From: Parvularcula sp038749595
GTDB lineage: Bacteria; Pseudomonadota; Alphaproteobacteria; Caulobacterales; Parvularculaceae
Direction of reading: 5' to 3'
Length of the DNA stretch: 64,000 nucleotides
Assembly: GCA_038749595.1 (NCBI GenBank)
Contig: JBCDHW010000002.1
Location: forward strand, 1-64,000
Positions 51,994 through 60,228 of this stretch are shown here, piece by piece. The notes below the pieces were generated by a model. It was not told the origin of the DNA and searched no databases. It saw nothing but the letters and a program-made list of their open reading frames with translations. The position numbers were made by a program, and so were the translations under genes. Positions within the stretch are counted from its first letter, which is position 1; each line of letters starts with the position of its first letter.

Positions 51994-52788
51994 ATGCTCA
52001 AGAAACTGCTTCTCAGCGCTGCGGTTGCATCCGTCGCGCTTTCCGCTGCACACGCATCAAACGTGACGCCCGACGTCATTTTCGGGTCAGGCAACGCCAA
52101 CGGCAGCTTCACCATCGCTCAAGACGCAACCACCGGGGTCGAACTCGGCTTGCGGGCGAAACTGCGCTTTGACGCCAACGGCCAGCCGCAAAACCAGTTC
52201 AACTATGACGGCATTAAAACGTACACGTTCGACGCTGGCGCAGCGGTGGGCGGGTTTAGCGCCATCACGCCGGTTTGGAATTTCGAGTGGTCGATCAACG
52301 CCGATTTTGACGACAATGGCGGTTCGCTCGCGGACTACACCTATCTGCTCGAAGTCGACGGCGATCCGAATGGGGTCGACTTTGGCCTCACCTATGATCC
52401 CGTCAATCCCTTCGGCGCTGGGTTCTCGTGTACGGACAATGCGCTTGGCACCAACACGACCGGCAATGGCGGCGGAACAAGCGTCAACTGTGCGTCGTTA
52501 ACCGGAGTTATGGACTATACCAACGCTCTGCAGGCGAACAATGTTGCACAGAACTCGGTCAATTATGACTTCCTCGACGGCATCCTGCCACAACTGGCGA
52601 ACTTTGATCCCAACGATACCGGGATCTACACGATCCGCTTGTCAGCGTTCAGCGGCATGAACCTGATTGCGCAGACGGAGATCGATGTTGAGATCGAGTC
52701 GAACCCTGTGCCGGTTCCGGGCGCAGCGGCTTTGATGGCTGCTGGACTTGCAGGCATGGCGGGCCGCCGCCGCCAGAAAAAGGCATAA
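51994..52788 (+). CDS. Secreted VPLPA-type CTERM protein
   Basis: This 264-residue exported protein has the signal peptide MLKKLLLSAAVASVALSAA ending HASN. The mature domain begins VTPDVIFGSGNANGSFTIAQ and has two cysteines (SCTDNA and VNCASLTG) in a glycine-rich loop. The tail is NPVPVPGAAALMAAGLAG then AGRRRQKKA. ACGGGG lies about 10 bases ahead of the ATG. Its upstream region is rich in palindromes and shares AGTTAAGGTAAA with the gene at 18759-19469. Confidence 0.86.
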   Translation: MLKKLLLSAAVASVALSAAHASNVTPDVIFGSGNANGSFTIAQDATTGVELGLRAKLRFDANGQPQNQFNYDGIKTYTFDAGAAVGGFSAITPVWNFEWSINADFDDNGGSLADYTYLLEVDGDPNGVDFGLTYDPVNPFGAGFSCTDNALGTNTTGNGGGTSVNCASLTGVMDYTNALQANNVAQNSVNYDFLDGILPQLANFDPNDTGIYTIRLSAFSGMNLIAQTEIDVEIESNPVPVPGAAALMAAGLAGMAGRRRQKKA

Positions 52789-52844
52789 GTGGACGCACGT
52801 TCAAGAACCGAGGAGGCGTAGCGCCACGCGCTGCGTCTCTTCGT

Positions 52845-53900
52845 TCATTCAAGCGCGAGCGGCCCGCCCTCGGGCTCGGTGAAGTACCAATCAATCCGGG
52901 CCTCATCGACGGCATCGAGCTGCGCAGGCTGCCATTTCGGATCGCGGTCTTTGTCGATGATTTGTGCTCGGACACCTTCGAGAAAGTCGGGGCCCTCCAT
53001 GAGATGGGCCGTCACGCAAAACTCGCGAGCGATGCATTCCGAGAACGTTGAGGGCGCTTCGTTCAGCAGACGGAGGGTCAACGCCATAGACGTTGGGCTT
53101 CCCGGCGCCATTTGCTCGAGTGCTTTCTGCCCAAAGGCACCGCCTTCCGCCTTCAGCCTCTCCTGAAGCAAGACCACGCTCGAGGCCTCGCCAAACAGTC
53201 GGTCAACATCCTCGCGGATGATGGCGATGCGGCCAGGATCGCGCTGGGCAAACGGTTCGAGCGCGCTATCAATCGCCGCCAAGGGGTCCGTATCGAGAGG
53301 GGTACGGAGCAGTGCGTCGTAAACGTCCGTGTAAGCATCATCCTCGATCACGTGGGTCGCAAGACCAGCCTCTAAACAATCCCGGCCTTTGAGGCGGTCG
53401 CCTGTCAGCGAGAGGAAGAGCCCCAACCCGCCGGGCATTTGTGACAGCACGTAGGTCGCGCCGACGTCGGGGATTAGCCCGATCCCGCACTCGGGCATCG
53501 CCCAGGTGGTGCCGCGGGTCATGATCCGCCGATCGGCCATCGCCGACACCCCGACGCCGCCCCCCATGCAGACGCCGTGGACAAGAGCCACATACGGCTT
53601 GGGATAATGCGCAATTAGATTGTTGAGTTTGTACTCTTTGCGGAAGAACGTAGCTGCCTCGGTAGGGCTTTCTTTGGCGGTGGTCGCAAGCCAGCGGATA
53701 TCGCCGCCAGCGCAGAAGGCGCGCTCACCCTCACCCTTGATCAAGACGGCCTTGACGCTCGGATCATCCGCCCACGTCCGAAGCTGGGTATCCATAGCCA
53801 CGCACATTTCGGAGGTTAGGCTGTTGAGGGCCTTCGGCCGGGCAAGCGTGATCGTGCCCCAGCCGTTCTCTATGGAGAAACGGACATCTTGGTCTGCCAT
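52845..53900 (-). CDS. 3-hydroxyisobutyryl-CoA hydrolase (crotonase family)
   Basis: This 351-residue crotonase-fold enzyme probably releases 3-hydroxyisobutyrate from its CoA ester in valine breakdown. Oxyanion-hole and catalytic stretches are AFCAGGDIRWLA and GVCMGGGVGVSAMADRRI. MPECGIGLIPDVGATYVLSQ carries the conserved Glu and Asp, and DFLEGVRAQIIDKDRDPKW is the HIBCH signature. The longer C-terminal part separates it from ordinary enoyl-CoA hydratases. It starts 23 bases after the alaS stop and may be co-transcribed. Confidence 0.92.
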   Translation of the reverse strand: MADQDVRFSIENGWGTITLARPKALNSLTSEMCVAMDTQLRTWADDPSVKAVLIKGEGERAFCAGGDIRWLATTAKESPTEAATFFRKEYKLNNLIAHYPKPYVALVHGVCMGGGVGVSAMADRRIMTRGTTWAMPECGIGLIPDVGATYVLSQMPGGLGLFLSLTGDRLKGRDCLEAGLATHVIEDDAYTDVYDALLRTPLDTDPLAAIDSALEPFAQRDPGRIAIIREDVDRLFGEASSVVLLQERLKAEGGAFGQKALEQMAPGSPTSMALTLRLLNEAPSTFSECIAREFCVTAHLMEGPDFLEGVRAQIIDKDRDPKWQPAQLDAVDEARIDWYFTEPEGGPLALE

Positions 53901-53923
53901 AACAATCTTCCCTATACTGCTCG

Positions 53924-56566
53924 TTATCCGGCGAGACGTGCTTTGATGGCGTCGAGGGCCGCCTGCCCCGCGTCGGCATTGGGACCGCCGCCATGGGCAA
54001 GGTCCGGCTTGCCGCCTCCGCCTTTTCCGCCGAGCGCCTCAACCATCAGTTTGACAAGATCGGGAGCGGGGTGATCGGCGACCAACGCCGCCGAGACGCC
54101 CACCGACGCGGATGCCTTTCCGTCGTTGACCGCGACGAAGGCCGCGACGCTCTTCTCGTTCGCCTTCAGAGCATCGCCAATAAGACCGCGCAGCTCTTTC
54201 GCGGGAATGCCGTCGAGAACCGCGGCGGTGAAGTGGATACCGCCAATATCCTCTGCCTGCGGAGCACCGCCTCCAGTGGCCGCTTTCTTACGCGCGGCGA
54301 CGAGCTCCTTTTCGAGCTTTTTTCGTTCCTCCTGCAGCGCTTCGATGCGGGCGGCCAATTTTTCGGGTGTGGTTTTGAGGCTTGATGCAGCCTGCATTGC
54401 CGCCGCGGCTTGCTCTTTTAGGTATTGCCGTGCGGCCTCGCGGGTGACCGCTTCAATCCTCCGTATACCCGACGCGACGGCGCCTTCTGAACCGATCGCA
54501 AACAGGGCAATCTCGCCTGAGCGCTCCACGTGGGTTCCGCCACAAAGCTCAAGCGAATAGGGCTCTTCTGATCCGTCGATGGGGTCGCCGAGGCTGACCA
54601 CGCGCACTTCGTCATCATATTTCTCGCCGAAGAGTGCCATGGCGCCTGTCTCGATGGCCTCGTCATAGGGCATGACCTTCGTGATGACTTCAGCATTCTG
54701 ACGAATGACTTCGTTGACCTCCGCTTCGACCGCGTCGATTTCCTCGCGGGTCATCCCTTGGTGATGAGAGAAATCAAACCGCAACCGTCCGGGTCCGACA
54801 AAGCTGCCTTTCTGGGTGACGTGTTTGCCAAGCTTGTTCCGCAAGGCGGCATGCACCAAGTGGGTGGCCGAGTGGTTTGACGCGATGAGATCCCGGCGCC
54901 GGTTGTCGACGATGAGATCGACGACATCGTCCGCCTGCAAAGTACCTTCATCGACCTTAGCGAAGTGGACGTGCAGGCCATTCTTCTTTTTGACATCGAT
55001 GATCGTCAGCTTAGCACCGTTATCCGCGACGGCGGTGCCCGTGTCACCGGTCTGGCCGCCGCTCTCTGCGAAAAACGGCGTTTGGTTGGCGACGAACATA
55101 ATCTCGTCCCCGGCCGAAGCCTGCGGAACTGAGGCGCCATCTTTGACGATGGCTTGGACTGCGCCAGCGGCCTGGGTTTGGCTGTAGCCTAAGAACTCTG
55201 TGGCTGGCAGCGCGTCAGCGAGGTCGTACCAGAGTTTTTCATCGCCCGCCTGCCCCGCAAACTGCGACGCGGCACGCGCGCGTTCCTTTTGCGCAGCCAT
55301 CGCCTGGTCGAATCCGTCTGTGTCAAGACGATAACCCTCCCGGCGCAGGGCATCCTCGGTCAGGTCGACGGGGAAGCCATAGGTGTCATAGAGCTTGAAG
55401 GCAGCGTCACCCGGCAAGGTCCCGCCATCGGTCAACTTTGCGGTCTCTTCGGACAGGAGCTTGAGCCCGCGATCGAGCAGCCCGGCAAACTTGTCTTCCT
55501 CGCGGCGCAAGGTATCCGAGATCAATTGCTCCGCACGGTGAAGCTCTGGGTAGGCGGCACCCATCTCAGCAACCAGGTAGGGCACCAGCTGATACATCAG
55601 CGGGTCCTTCGCGCCCAGGGTTGCCGCGTAGCGCATCCCGCGGCGCATGATCCGCCGGAGGACATAACCGCGGCCCTCGTTTGACGGCGTGACACCGTCA
55701 GCGATGAGGAACGCTGAAGAACGCAAATGGTCGGCGATCACCCGGTGCGCAGCCGCGTCTGCGCCCGCTTCCGGACGACCGGTGATGTCCACCGCATGCT
55801 GAATGATCTTTTGGAACAGGTCGATTTCGTAGTTGGAGTGGACGCCCTGGAGGACCGCAGCGATCCGTTCGAGGCCCATCCCGGTGTCGATGGACGGTTT
55901 GGGAAGGTCGATCCGCTCACCGCCAGGCAGCTGGTCAAACTGCATAAAGACCAGGTTCCAGATTTCGATGAACCGGTCGCCGTCTTCATCGGGGCTTCCC
56001 GGAGGCCCCCCTGGGATCCCTTCACCATGGTCATAGAAAATTTCCGAGCTCGGGCCGCAGGGTCCCGTATCGCCCATTGACCAGAAATTATCATTCGTCG
56101 TTATACGGATGATCCTATCATCGGAGAGACCCGCGATCTTTTTCCAAAGGTCAGCGGCCTCGTCATCGGTGTGGTAGACGGTGACCAAGAGCTTTGCGGG
56201 GTCAAGGCCATAGTCCCGCGTGACCAACGTCCAGGCCGCTTCGATCGCCTGTTCCTTGAAATAGTCGCCGAACGAAAAGTTGCCGAGCATTTCGAAGAAT
56301 GTGTGGTGCCGCGCGGTGTAGCCGACATTGTCGAGGTCGTTGTGTTTGCCGCCAGCGCGCACACACTTTTGTGAGCTGGTGGCACGCGGCGCTGGCGGCG
56401 TTTCTTTGCCGGTGAAGATGTTCTTGAACGGCACCATGCCCGCGTTGACGAACAGCAAGGTCGGATCGGACTGCGGCAAGAGCGGTGCAGACGGGATGAT
56501 GCGGTGGTCACGGCCCTCGAAGAATTCGAGGAACGCGCGGCGGATATCGTTGACTGAAGCGGCCAT
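53924..56566 (-). CDS. alaS: Alanine-tRNA ligase
   Basis: This 880-residue enzyme charges tRNA-Ala. The class II catalytic domain opens DIRRAFLEFFEGRDH and contains TLLFVNAGMVPFKNIF (motif 2 region) and DTGMGLERIA (motif 3). The editing domain holds the zinc ligands HSATH and the CGGTH motif. A coiled-coil and the C-Ala domain with GGKGGGGKPDLAHGG follow. The length is standard. It is transcribed towards the HIBYL-CoA hydrolase gene. Confidence 0.98.
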   Translation of the reverse strand: MAASVNDIRRAFLEFFEGRDHRIIPSAPLLPQSDPTLLFVNAGMVPFKNIFTGKETPPAPRATSSQKCVRAGGKHNDLDNVGYTARHHTFFEMLGNFSFGDYFKEQAIEAAWTLVTRDYGLDPAKLLVTVYHTDDEAADLWKKIAGLSDDRIIRITTNDNFWSMGDTGPCGPSSEIFYDHGEGIPGGPPGSPDEDGDRFIEIWNLVFMQFDQLPGGERIDLPKPSIDTGMGLERIAAVLQGVHSNYEIDLFQKIIQHAVDITGRPEAGADAAAHRVIADHLRSSAFLIADGVTPSNEGRGYVLRRIMRRGMRYAATLGAKDPLMYQLVPYLVAEMGAAYPELHRAEQLISDTLRREEDKFAGLLDRGLKLLSEETAKLTDGGTLPGDAAFKLYDTYGFPVDLTEDALRREGYRLDTDGFDQAMAAQKERARAASQFAGQAGDEKLWYDLADALPATEFLGYSQTQAAGAVQAIVKDGASVPQASAGDEIMFVANQTPFFAESGGQTGDTGTAVADNGAKLTIIDVKKKNGLHVHFAKVDEGTLQADDVVDLIVDNRRRDLIASNHSATHLVHAALRNKLGKHVTQKGSFVGPGRLRFDFSHHQGMTREEIDAVEAEVNEVIRQNAEVITKVMPYDEAIETGAMALFGEKYDDEVRVVSLGDPIDGSEEPYSLELCGGTHVERSGEIALFAIGSEGAVASGIRRIEAVTREAARQYLKEQAAAAMQAASSLKTTPEKLAARIEALQEERKKLEKELVAARKKAATGGGAPQAEDIGGIHFTAAVLDGIPAKELRGLIGDALKANEKSVAAFVAVNDGKASASVGVSAALVADHPAPDLVKLMVEALGGKGGGGKPDLAHGGGPNADAGQAALDAIKARLAG

Positions 56567-56664
56567 AGCCGTGGCGATTAAAGCCCCTCGCCGAATGCCG
56601 CAACGGTTTTAGGCGCAAGGGCCGCCGAAGCTGCCGTCAACGGGGTTGCGGGGCACGGTGTAGC

Positions 56665-56704
56665 GCCGCGGCGGCGGCCTCTGCGGAAAGCGCGGCCGCG
56701 GACG
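56665..56704. other. GC-rich inverted repeat between alaS and the next gene
   Basis: CCGCGGC and GCCGCGG are complementary arms separated by about 20 GC-rich bases upstream of alaS. No T-run follows on the minus strand within the gap. It may be a weak terminator for the gene at 56736 or a leader structure for alaS. Confidence 0.35.
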
Positions 56705-56735
56705 TTTTCGCAGTGATCGCCTTTCGTCGAGCCGG

Positions 56736-57218
56736 TTACTCGCGTTCTAAAACGACGCGGTTGCGAAAAAGGAACACGTCGCGGCCATCGCCTTCGGGAT
56801 CGACGGTTTTCTCGGCGGTGAAACGATCGCCATCGAGCTCCATCACCATACGGATCATCGCAGGCGCGTTATCGTCCTCGCCGCGACGCAGGGTGGTCAC
56901 CCGCCATCCGCTTTTGGTTGGCTCAAATGTCACGTCGCTGACGCTCGCCTCGGCTGCGTTCGAGGCCGCGTAGGTCTCGTAGGCTTTCCCGGCTTCGAGA
57001 TCGACGGCGATTGTCCCGGCGCGCAGGACTTCCCGGCCGGGGTCGGTGAAAAAAGTCTGCTGGATGAGGATATCGCCGTGGAGGCGATTTTCCGTGCGCA
57101 TGGGGAGAGCAACAAGCGCATCAGACTGATAATCACGGTACTGAAGGGACCCCGCCCACGCGCCCTCAAGATCAGCGAGGGGGCCCGCACCTAGGGTTGC
57201 AACGACGATCATCAGCAT
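56736..57218 (-). CDS. Putative exported protein of unknown function
   Basis: This 160-residue protein has a short hydrophobic start (MLMIVVATLGAG) that may be a signal peptide. The rest alternates beta strands with polar loops: LEGAWAGSLQYRDYQSD near the start and DRFTAEKTVDPEGDG near the end, a pattern like small lipocalin- or DUF1579-type barrels. I cannot assign a family. It follows the SRPBCC gene by 47 bases on the same strand. Confidence 0.7.
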   Translation of the reverse strand: MLMIVVATLGAGPLADLEGAWAGSLQYRDYQSDALVALPMRTENRLHGDILIQQTFFTDPGREVLRAGTIAVDLEAGKAYETYAASNAAEASVSDVTFEPTKSGWRVTTLRRGEDDNAPAMIRMVMELDGDRFTAEKTVDPEGDGRDVFLFRNRVVLERE

Positions 57219-57265
57219 AGCGGTCTCCTCTGCTCATGAGAGATGGAGAGCCGCTAAGGCGAATA

Positions 57266-57781
57266 CTAGTCCCCCGTGGCGGCGAGGCGGGAAATTCCGT
57301 TCCCCATGACCTGATCGACGGGGATTGCGAGGCGATCAAGCCCAGAACCGGGCGCGCCGACAACCCGGTGGGTCGACGTGATCAGCGTTCCGCCGCCTTC
57401 CGCATCGCTCAGGGTGATCGTCCAAATACATCGCGCGCCAGTACCCGCCAGTGGGCCGAACGGCGCTGATAACATCAGCATACGTTGGTCGAGGACTTGC
57501 ATGATTTCTCCGTGCACGACGGAGCCGCCTTCCCAATCCTCGCGCCATGCCGAACCCGCGGCGCTGTCCATCGAGAGATTGCTGGCATCGCCAGAGAAGG
57601 TGTGCGCACCGTCCCACCACGCCGCCGGATCCATCAGACGCTGCCAGACTTCGCCTCGCGGGGACGCCGAGGCAGCCTCGTGCGCGAGCATAAATCCGTA
57701 GTTCGACGTTTCTATCACCTCAGCCGAAGCGCATCCTAGCCCGGCCGCGCAAATGCAAAGGAGGTGGCGGACCCCAGGCAT
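57266..57781 (-). CDS. SRPBCC (START-like) family protein, exported
   Basis: This 171-residue protein has a signal peptide with a lipobox-like GLGCAS. The mature part has the SRPBCC pattern of a helix-grip hydrophobic-ligand cavity: PRGEVWQRLMDPAAWWDGAHT, then GGSVVHGEIMQVLDQRMLML, ending with GGTLITSTHRVVG. It begins 2 bases after the sufA stop and so is probably the last gene of the SUF operon. A periplasmic lipid- or cofactor-binding role is only a guess. Confidence 0.8.
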   Translation of the reverse strand: MPGVRHLLCICAAGLGCASAEVIETSNYGFMLAHEAASASPRGEVWQRLMDPAAWWDGAHTFSGDASNLSMDSAAGSAWREDWEGGSVVHGEIMQVLDQRMLMLSAPFGPLAGTGARCIWTITLSDAEGGGTLITSTHRVVGAPGSGLDRLAIPVDQVMGNGISRLAATGD

Positions 57782-57783
57782 CT

Positions 57784-58146
57784 TCAGCCGGTCGCCGCGG
57801 GGACGATCGTCACACTCTCACCGCACCCGCAAGCGTCGGTCTGGTTGGGATTGTTGAAGACGAACCGGCTCGACAATTTTTCGGTCACGTAGTCCACTTG
57901 GGTGCCAAGCAGGAACAAAATCGCCTTGGGGTCGATCAGGATCGTGACGCCATTATCCTCGACGACCTCGTCCAGCGGTGCAGCCTCTGTGGCGTAGTCG
58001 AGGGTGTACTCCATCCCCGCGCAGCCGCCCTTCTTCACGCCAATCCGGACGCCGATATAGTCTTCTTCGGCGCGCGCCATGATAGCCTGCATCTTGGCTG
58101 CGGCCTTGTCCGACAGGGTAATCGCTTGGATCTTTGGTCGTGCCAT
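57784..58146 (-). CDS. sufA: A-type iron-sulfur carrier, HesB/IscA family (SufA)
   Basis: This 120-residue protein holds or transfers Fe-S clusters to apoproteins. The three family cysteines are present: Cys42 in GGCAGMEY, and Cys106 and Cys108 in DACGCGES. ITLSDKAAAKM and LDEVVEDNGVTILID are typical of HesB/IscA. It directly abuts sufT without a gap and lies near the end of the SUF operon. Confidence 0.96.
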   Translation of the reverse strand: MARPKIQAITLSDKAAAKMQAIMARAEEDYIGVRIGVKKGGCAGMEYTLDYATEAAPLDEVVEDNGVTILIDPKAILFLLGTQVDYVTEKLSSRFVFNNPNQTDACGCGESVTIVPAATG

Positions 58147-58686
58147 TTACATCCACCCGAGTTCGAGCCGGGCCTCCTCACTCATCCGCTCAGGAGACCA
58201 CGGCGGCTCAAAGGTCATGTTAACAGACACGTCATCCACCCCGTCAACGGTAAGCACCGCGTCTTCGACCCAGCCCGGCATCTCGCCCGCTACCGGGCAG
58301 CCAGGCGCCGTTAGGGTCATGTCCACCGTGATCTTCCCGCCCCGAGCCGTGTCGGGGTCGTAGTCGACCCTATAAATGAGGCCGAGTTCGTAGATATCAA
58401 CAGGGATCTCGGGATCGTAGACGGTCTTGAGCGCCGTAATCACCCCTTGCGTGATGTTCGCCATCTCGATCTCGGAAAGCTCTCTTTTGGGGTGTCCTAC
58501 AGTTTCGCTGTTTGAGGACTCGGTTGGCGTCCCTGCCGTTTCACTCGTGGAGGGCTGTTCGCTCTTAAACGGTGCCTGGCTGGATGTGGCCTCATCAGGC
58601 GAAGGCGCGGGTGCAGAGAGATCAATGATATCTCGTGCGCCGGTTTCTGGATCGAAGGTCACGTCTTGGTTTGGTGTTTCACTCAT
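58147..58686 (-). CDS. sufT: SUF assembly protein SufT-like, MIP18/DUF59 family with N-terminal extension
   Basis: This 179-residue protein has a C-terminal MIP18 domain: YDPEIPVDIYELGLIY with DPEIP at 91-95, TAPGC with Cys130, and FEPPWSPERMSEEARLELG. It is implicated in Fe-S cluster maturation. About 65 residues precede the domain and are rich in Ser, Thr, Pro and Glu, so they are probably disordered; many SufT proteins lack this part. The ATG at 58686 overlaps the preceding membrane-protein gene by 8 bases. Confidence 0.93.
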   Translation of the reverse strand: MSETPNQDVTFDPETGARDIIDLSAPAPSPDEATSSQAPFKSEQPSTSETAGTPTESSNSETVGHPKRELSEIEMANITQGVITALKTVYDPEIPVDIYELGLIYRVDYDPDTARGGKITVDMTLTAPGCPVAGEMPGWVEDAVLTVDGVDDVSVNMTFEPPWSPERMSEEARLELGWM

Positions 58687-59005
58687 GAGAAGTTCCGGAA
58701 GTATGAGAATGCACGCGCTGTTCAGCTTTTGCTCTGTTCCCCGCTCGCAGCATCAAAAGCAGAACTGGTAGGATGATTGGAAGCGCTACAACCGGAAACA
58801 AGAGCTCCGACTTTTGGCCAGGGGGCCCTAGGTAAACGTACATCTGAGCAGCCATCGCACACCCGACAATCAGGCCCGCGAAACTCGCAGAAAGCAGCTT
58901 AGCTCTTTCAAATCGAACGATCGACGACCACCAGAACAGCAAGCCCATCGTGGCAGCGATCGACAAGCCCAGCGCCATGCGCACGATATCCTCAACGCCC
59001 ATCAT
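58679..59005 (-). CDS. Small membrane protein inside the SUF operon
   Basis: This 108-residue protein has three hydrophobic helices (MALGLSIAATMGLLFWW, LIVGCAMAAQMYVYLG and FPVVALPIILPVLLLML) and a basic, His-containing tail. No family is recognised. Its ATG directly abuts the sufS stop and its end overlaps sufT by 8 bases, so it must be transcribed with the operon. Canonical suf operons have no such protein. Confidence 0.75.
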   Translation of the reverse strand: MMGVEDIVRMALGLSIAATMGLLFWWSSIVRFERAKLLSASFAGLIVGCAMAAQMYVYLGPPGQKSELLFPVVALPIILPVLLLMLRAGNRAKAEQRVHSHTSGTSHE

Positions 59006-60226
59006 TCAGCTCAACATCTCATGGGCTTTTTGGCAGGCGGCGACGAGGGCTTCGACCTCGTCGTGGGTGTTGTAGGCGGCGAAGCTGGCGCGCGCGGTCG
59101 CGGTCACACCGAGGCGCTTCATCAGCGGCTGGCAGCAATGGTGCCCCGCGCGAACCGCCACGCCGGACCGGTCGAGGATCGTCGAGACATCGTGCGGGTG
59201 GACGCCCTTTAGGTTGAACGCGATCACGGGGCCTTTGTCCGGCGCTGAGCCGTAAAGCTCGATGAAGTTGGTCGCGCGGAGCGCTTCCATCGCATGGTCC
59301 GTAAGCGCCCTTTCGTGCGCCTGAAGGCCGTCGATGTCTTGCTCCATCACCCAGCGGAGAGCGGCGCCGAGGCCGATTGCCTCGAGGATCGGCGGCGTGC
59401 CCGCCTCGAACCGATGCGGGGGCACGTTGTAAGTGATCCGCTCTTCCTCAACGATATCAATCATCTCGCCGCCGCCGCGGTAGGGCGGCAAACGGTCGAG
59501 CACAGACCTTTTCCCGTAAAGGACGCCGATGCCGGTGGGCCCGTACGTCTTATGTCCCGTGAAGACGTAAAAGTCCGCACCAAGATCTTGCACATCAATG
59601 GGCCCGTGTACCGCCGCCTGGCAACCATCGACCAGGAGGAGCGCCCCGTGCTCATGGGCAATCGCCGCGAGCTCTTTGATCGGCGAGACTGTACCGAGAA
59701 CGTTCGACTGGTGCGTCACAGCGACGACCTTCGTGCGTTCACTGAGGAGTGCGCGGAAGGCATCAAGGTCGATCCGCCCATCCTGGTCGACGACCAACCA
59801 TTTGAGCACAGCACCCTTCTGCTCACGGAGGAAGTGCCAGGGCACGATGTTCGAATGGTGCTCCATCGTCGTGAGGATGATCTCATCACCCTCGCCAATC
59901 TCTCCTTGGCCAAGCACGTTCGCAACGAGATTCACCGCATCGGTGCCGCCCATGGTGAAGATGATTTCGTCCGTTGACGAAGCATTGAGGTAAGCACGAA
60001 CGCTCTCCCGCGCATCCTCAAACGCCTGGGTCGTCTCATTTGCCAGCGTATGGAGCCCGCGGTGAACGTTCGCGTACTGACCAGCCATCGCGCCGGAGAG
60101 CGCATCGATCACGGCCTGAGGCTTTTGCACCGACGCAGCGTTATCGAGATAAACCAGTGGCTTACCGTGCACCTGACGGCTGAGAATTGGGAATTGATCC
60201 CGCAGCTGAGCAACATCAAAAGACAA
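59006..60226 (-). CDS. sufS: Cysteine desulfurase SufS
   Basis: This 406-residue PLP enzyme takes sulfur from cysteine for Fe-S clusters. The cofactor Lys is Lys226 in FTGHKTYGPTGIG, the PLP-stacking His is His123 in MEHHSN, and the active Cys is Cys364 in AGHHCCQP, next to a second Cys365. The group II (SufS/CsdA) layout is clear. It starts 2 bases after the sufD stop. No SufE or SufU partner is seen in the window. Confidence 0.97.
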   Translation of the reverse strand: MSFDVAQLRDQFPILSRQVHGKPLVYLDNAASVQKPQAVIDALSGAMAGQYANVHRGLHTLANETTQAFEDARESVRAYLNASSTDEIIFTMGGTDAVNLVANVLGQGEIGEGDEIILTTMEHHSNIVPWHFLREQKGAVLKWLVVDQDGRIDLDAFRALLSERTKVVAVTHQSNVLGTVSPIKELAAIAHEHGALLLVDGCQAAVHGPIDVQDLGADFYVFTGHKTYGPTGIGVLYGKRSVLDRLPPYRGGGEMIDIVEEERITYNVPPHRFEAGTPPILEAIGLGAALRWVMEQDIDGLQAHERALTDHAMEALRATNFIELYGSAPDKGPVIAFNLKGVHPHDVSTILDRSGVAVRAGHHCCQPLMKRLGVTATARASFAAYNTHDEVEALVAACQKAHEMLS

Positions 60227-60228
60227 GA

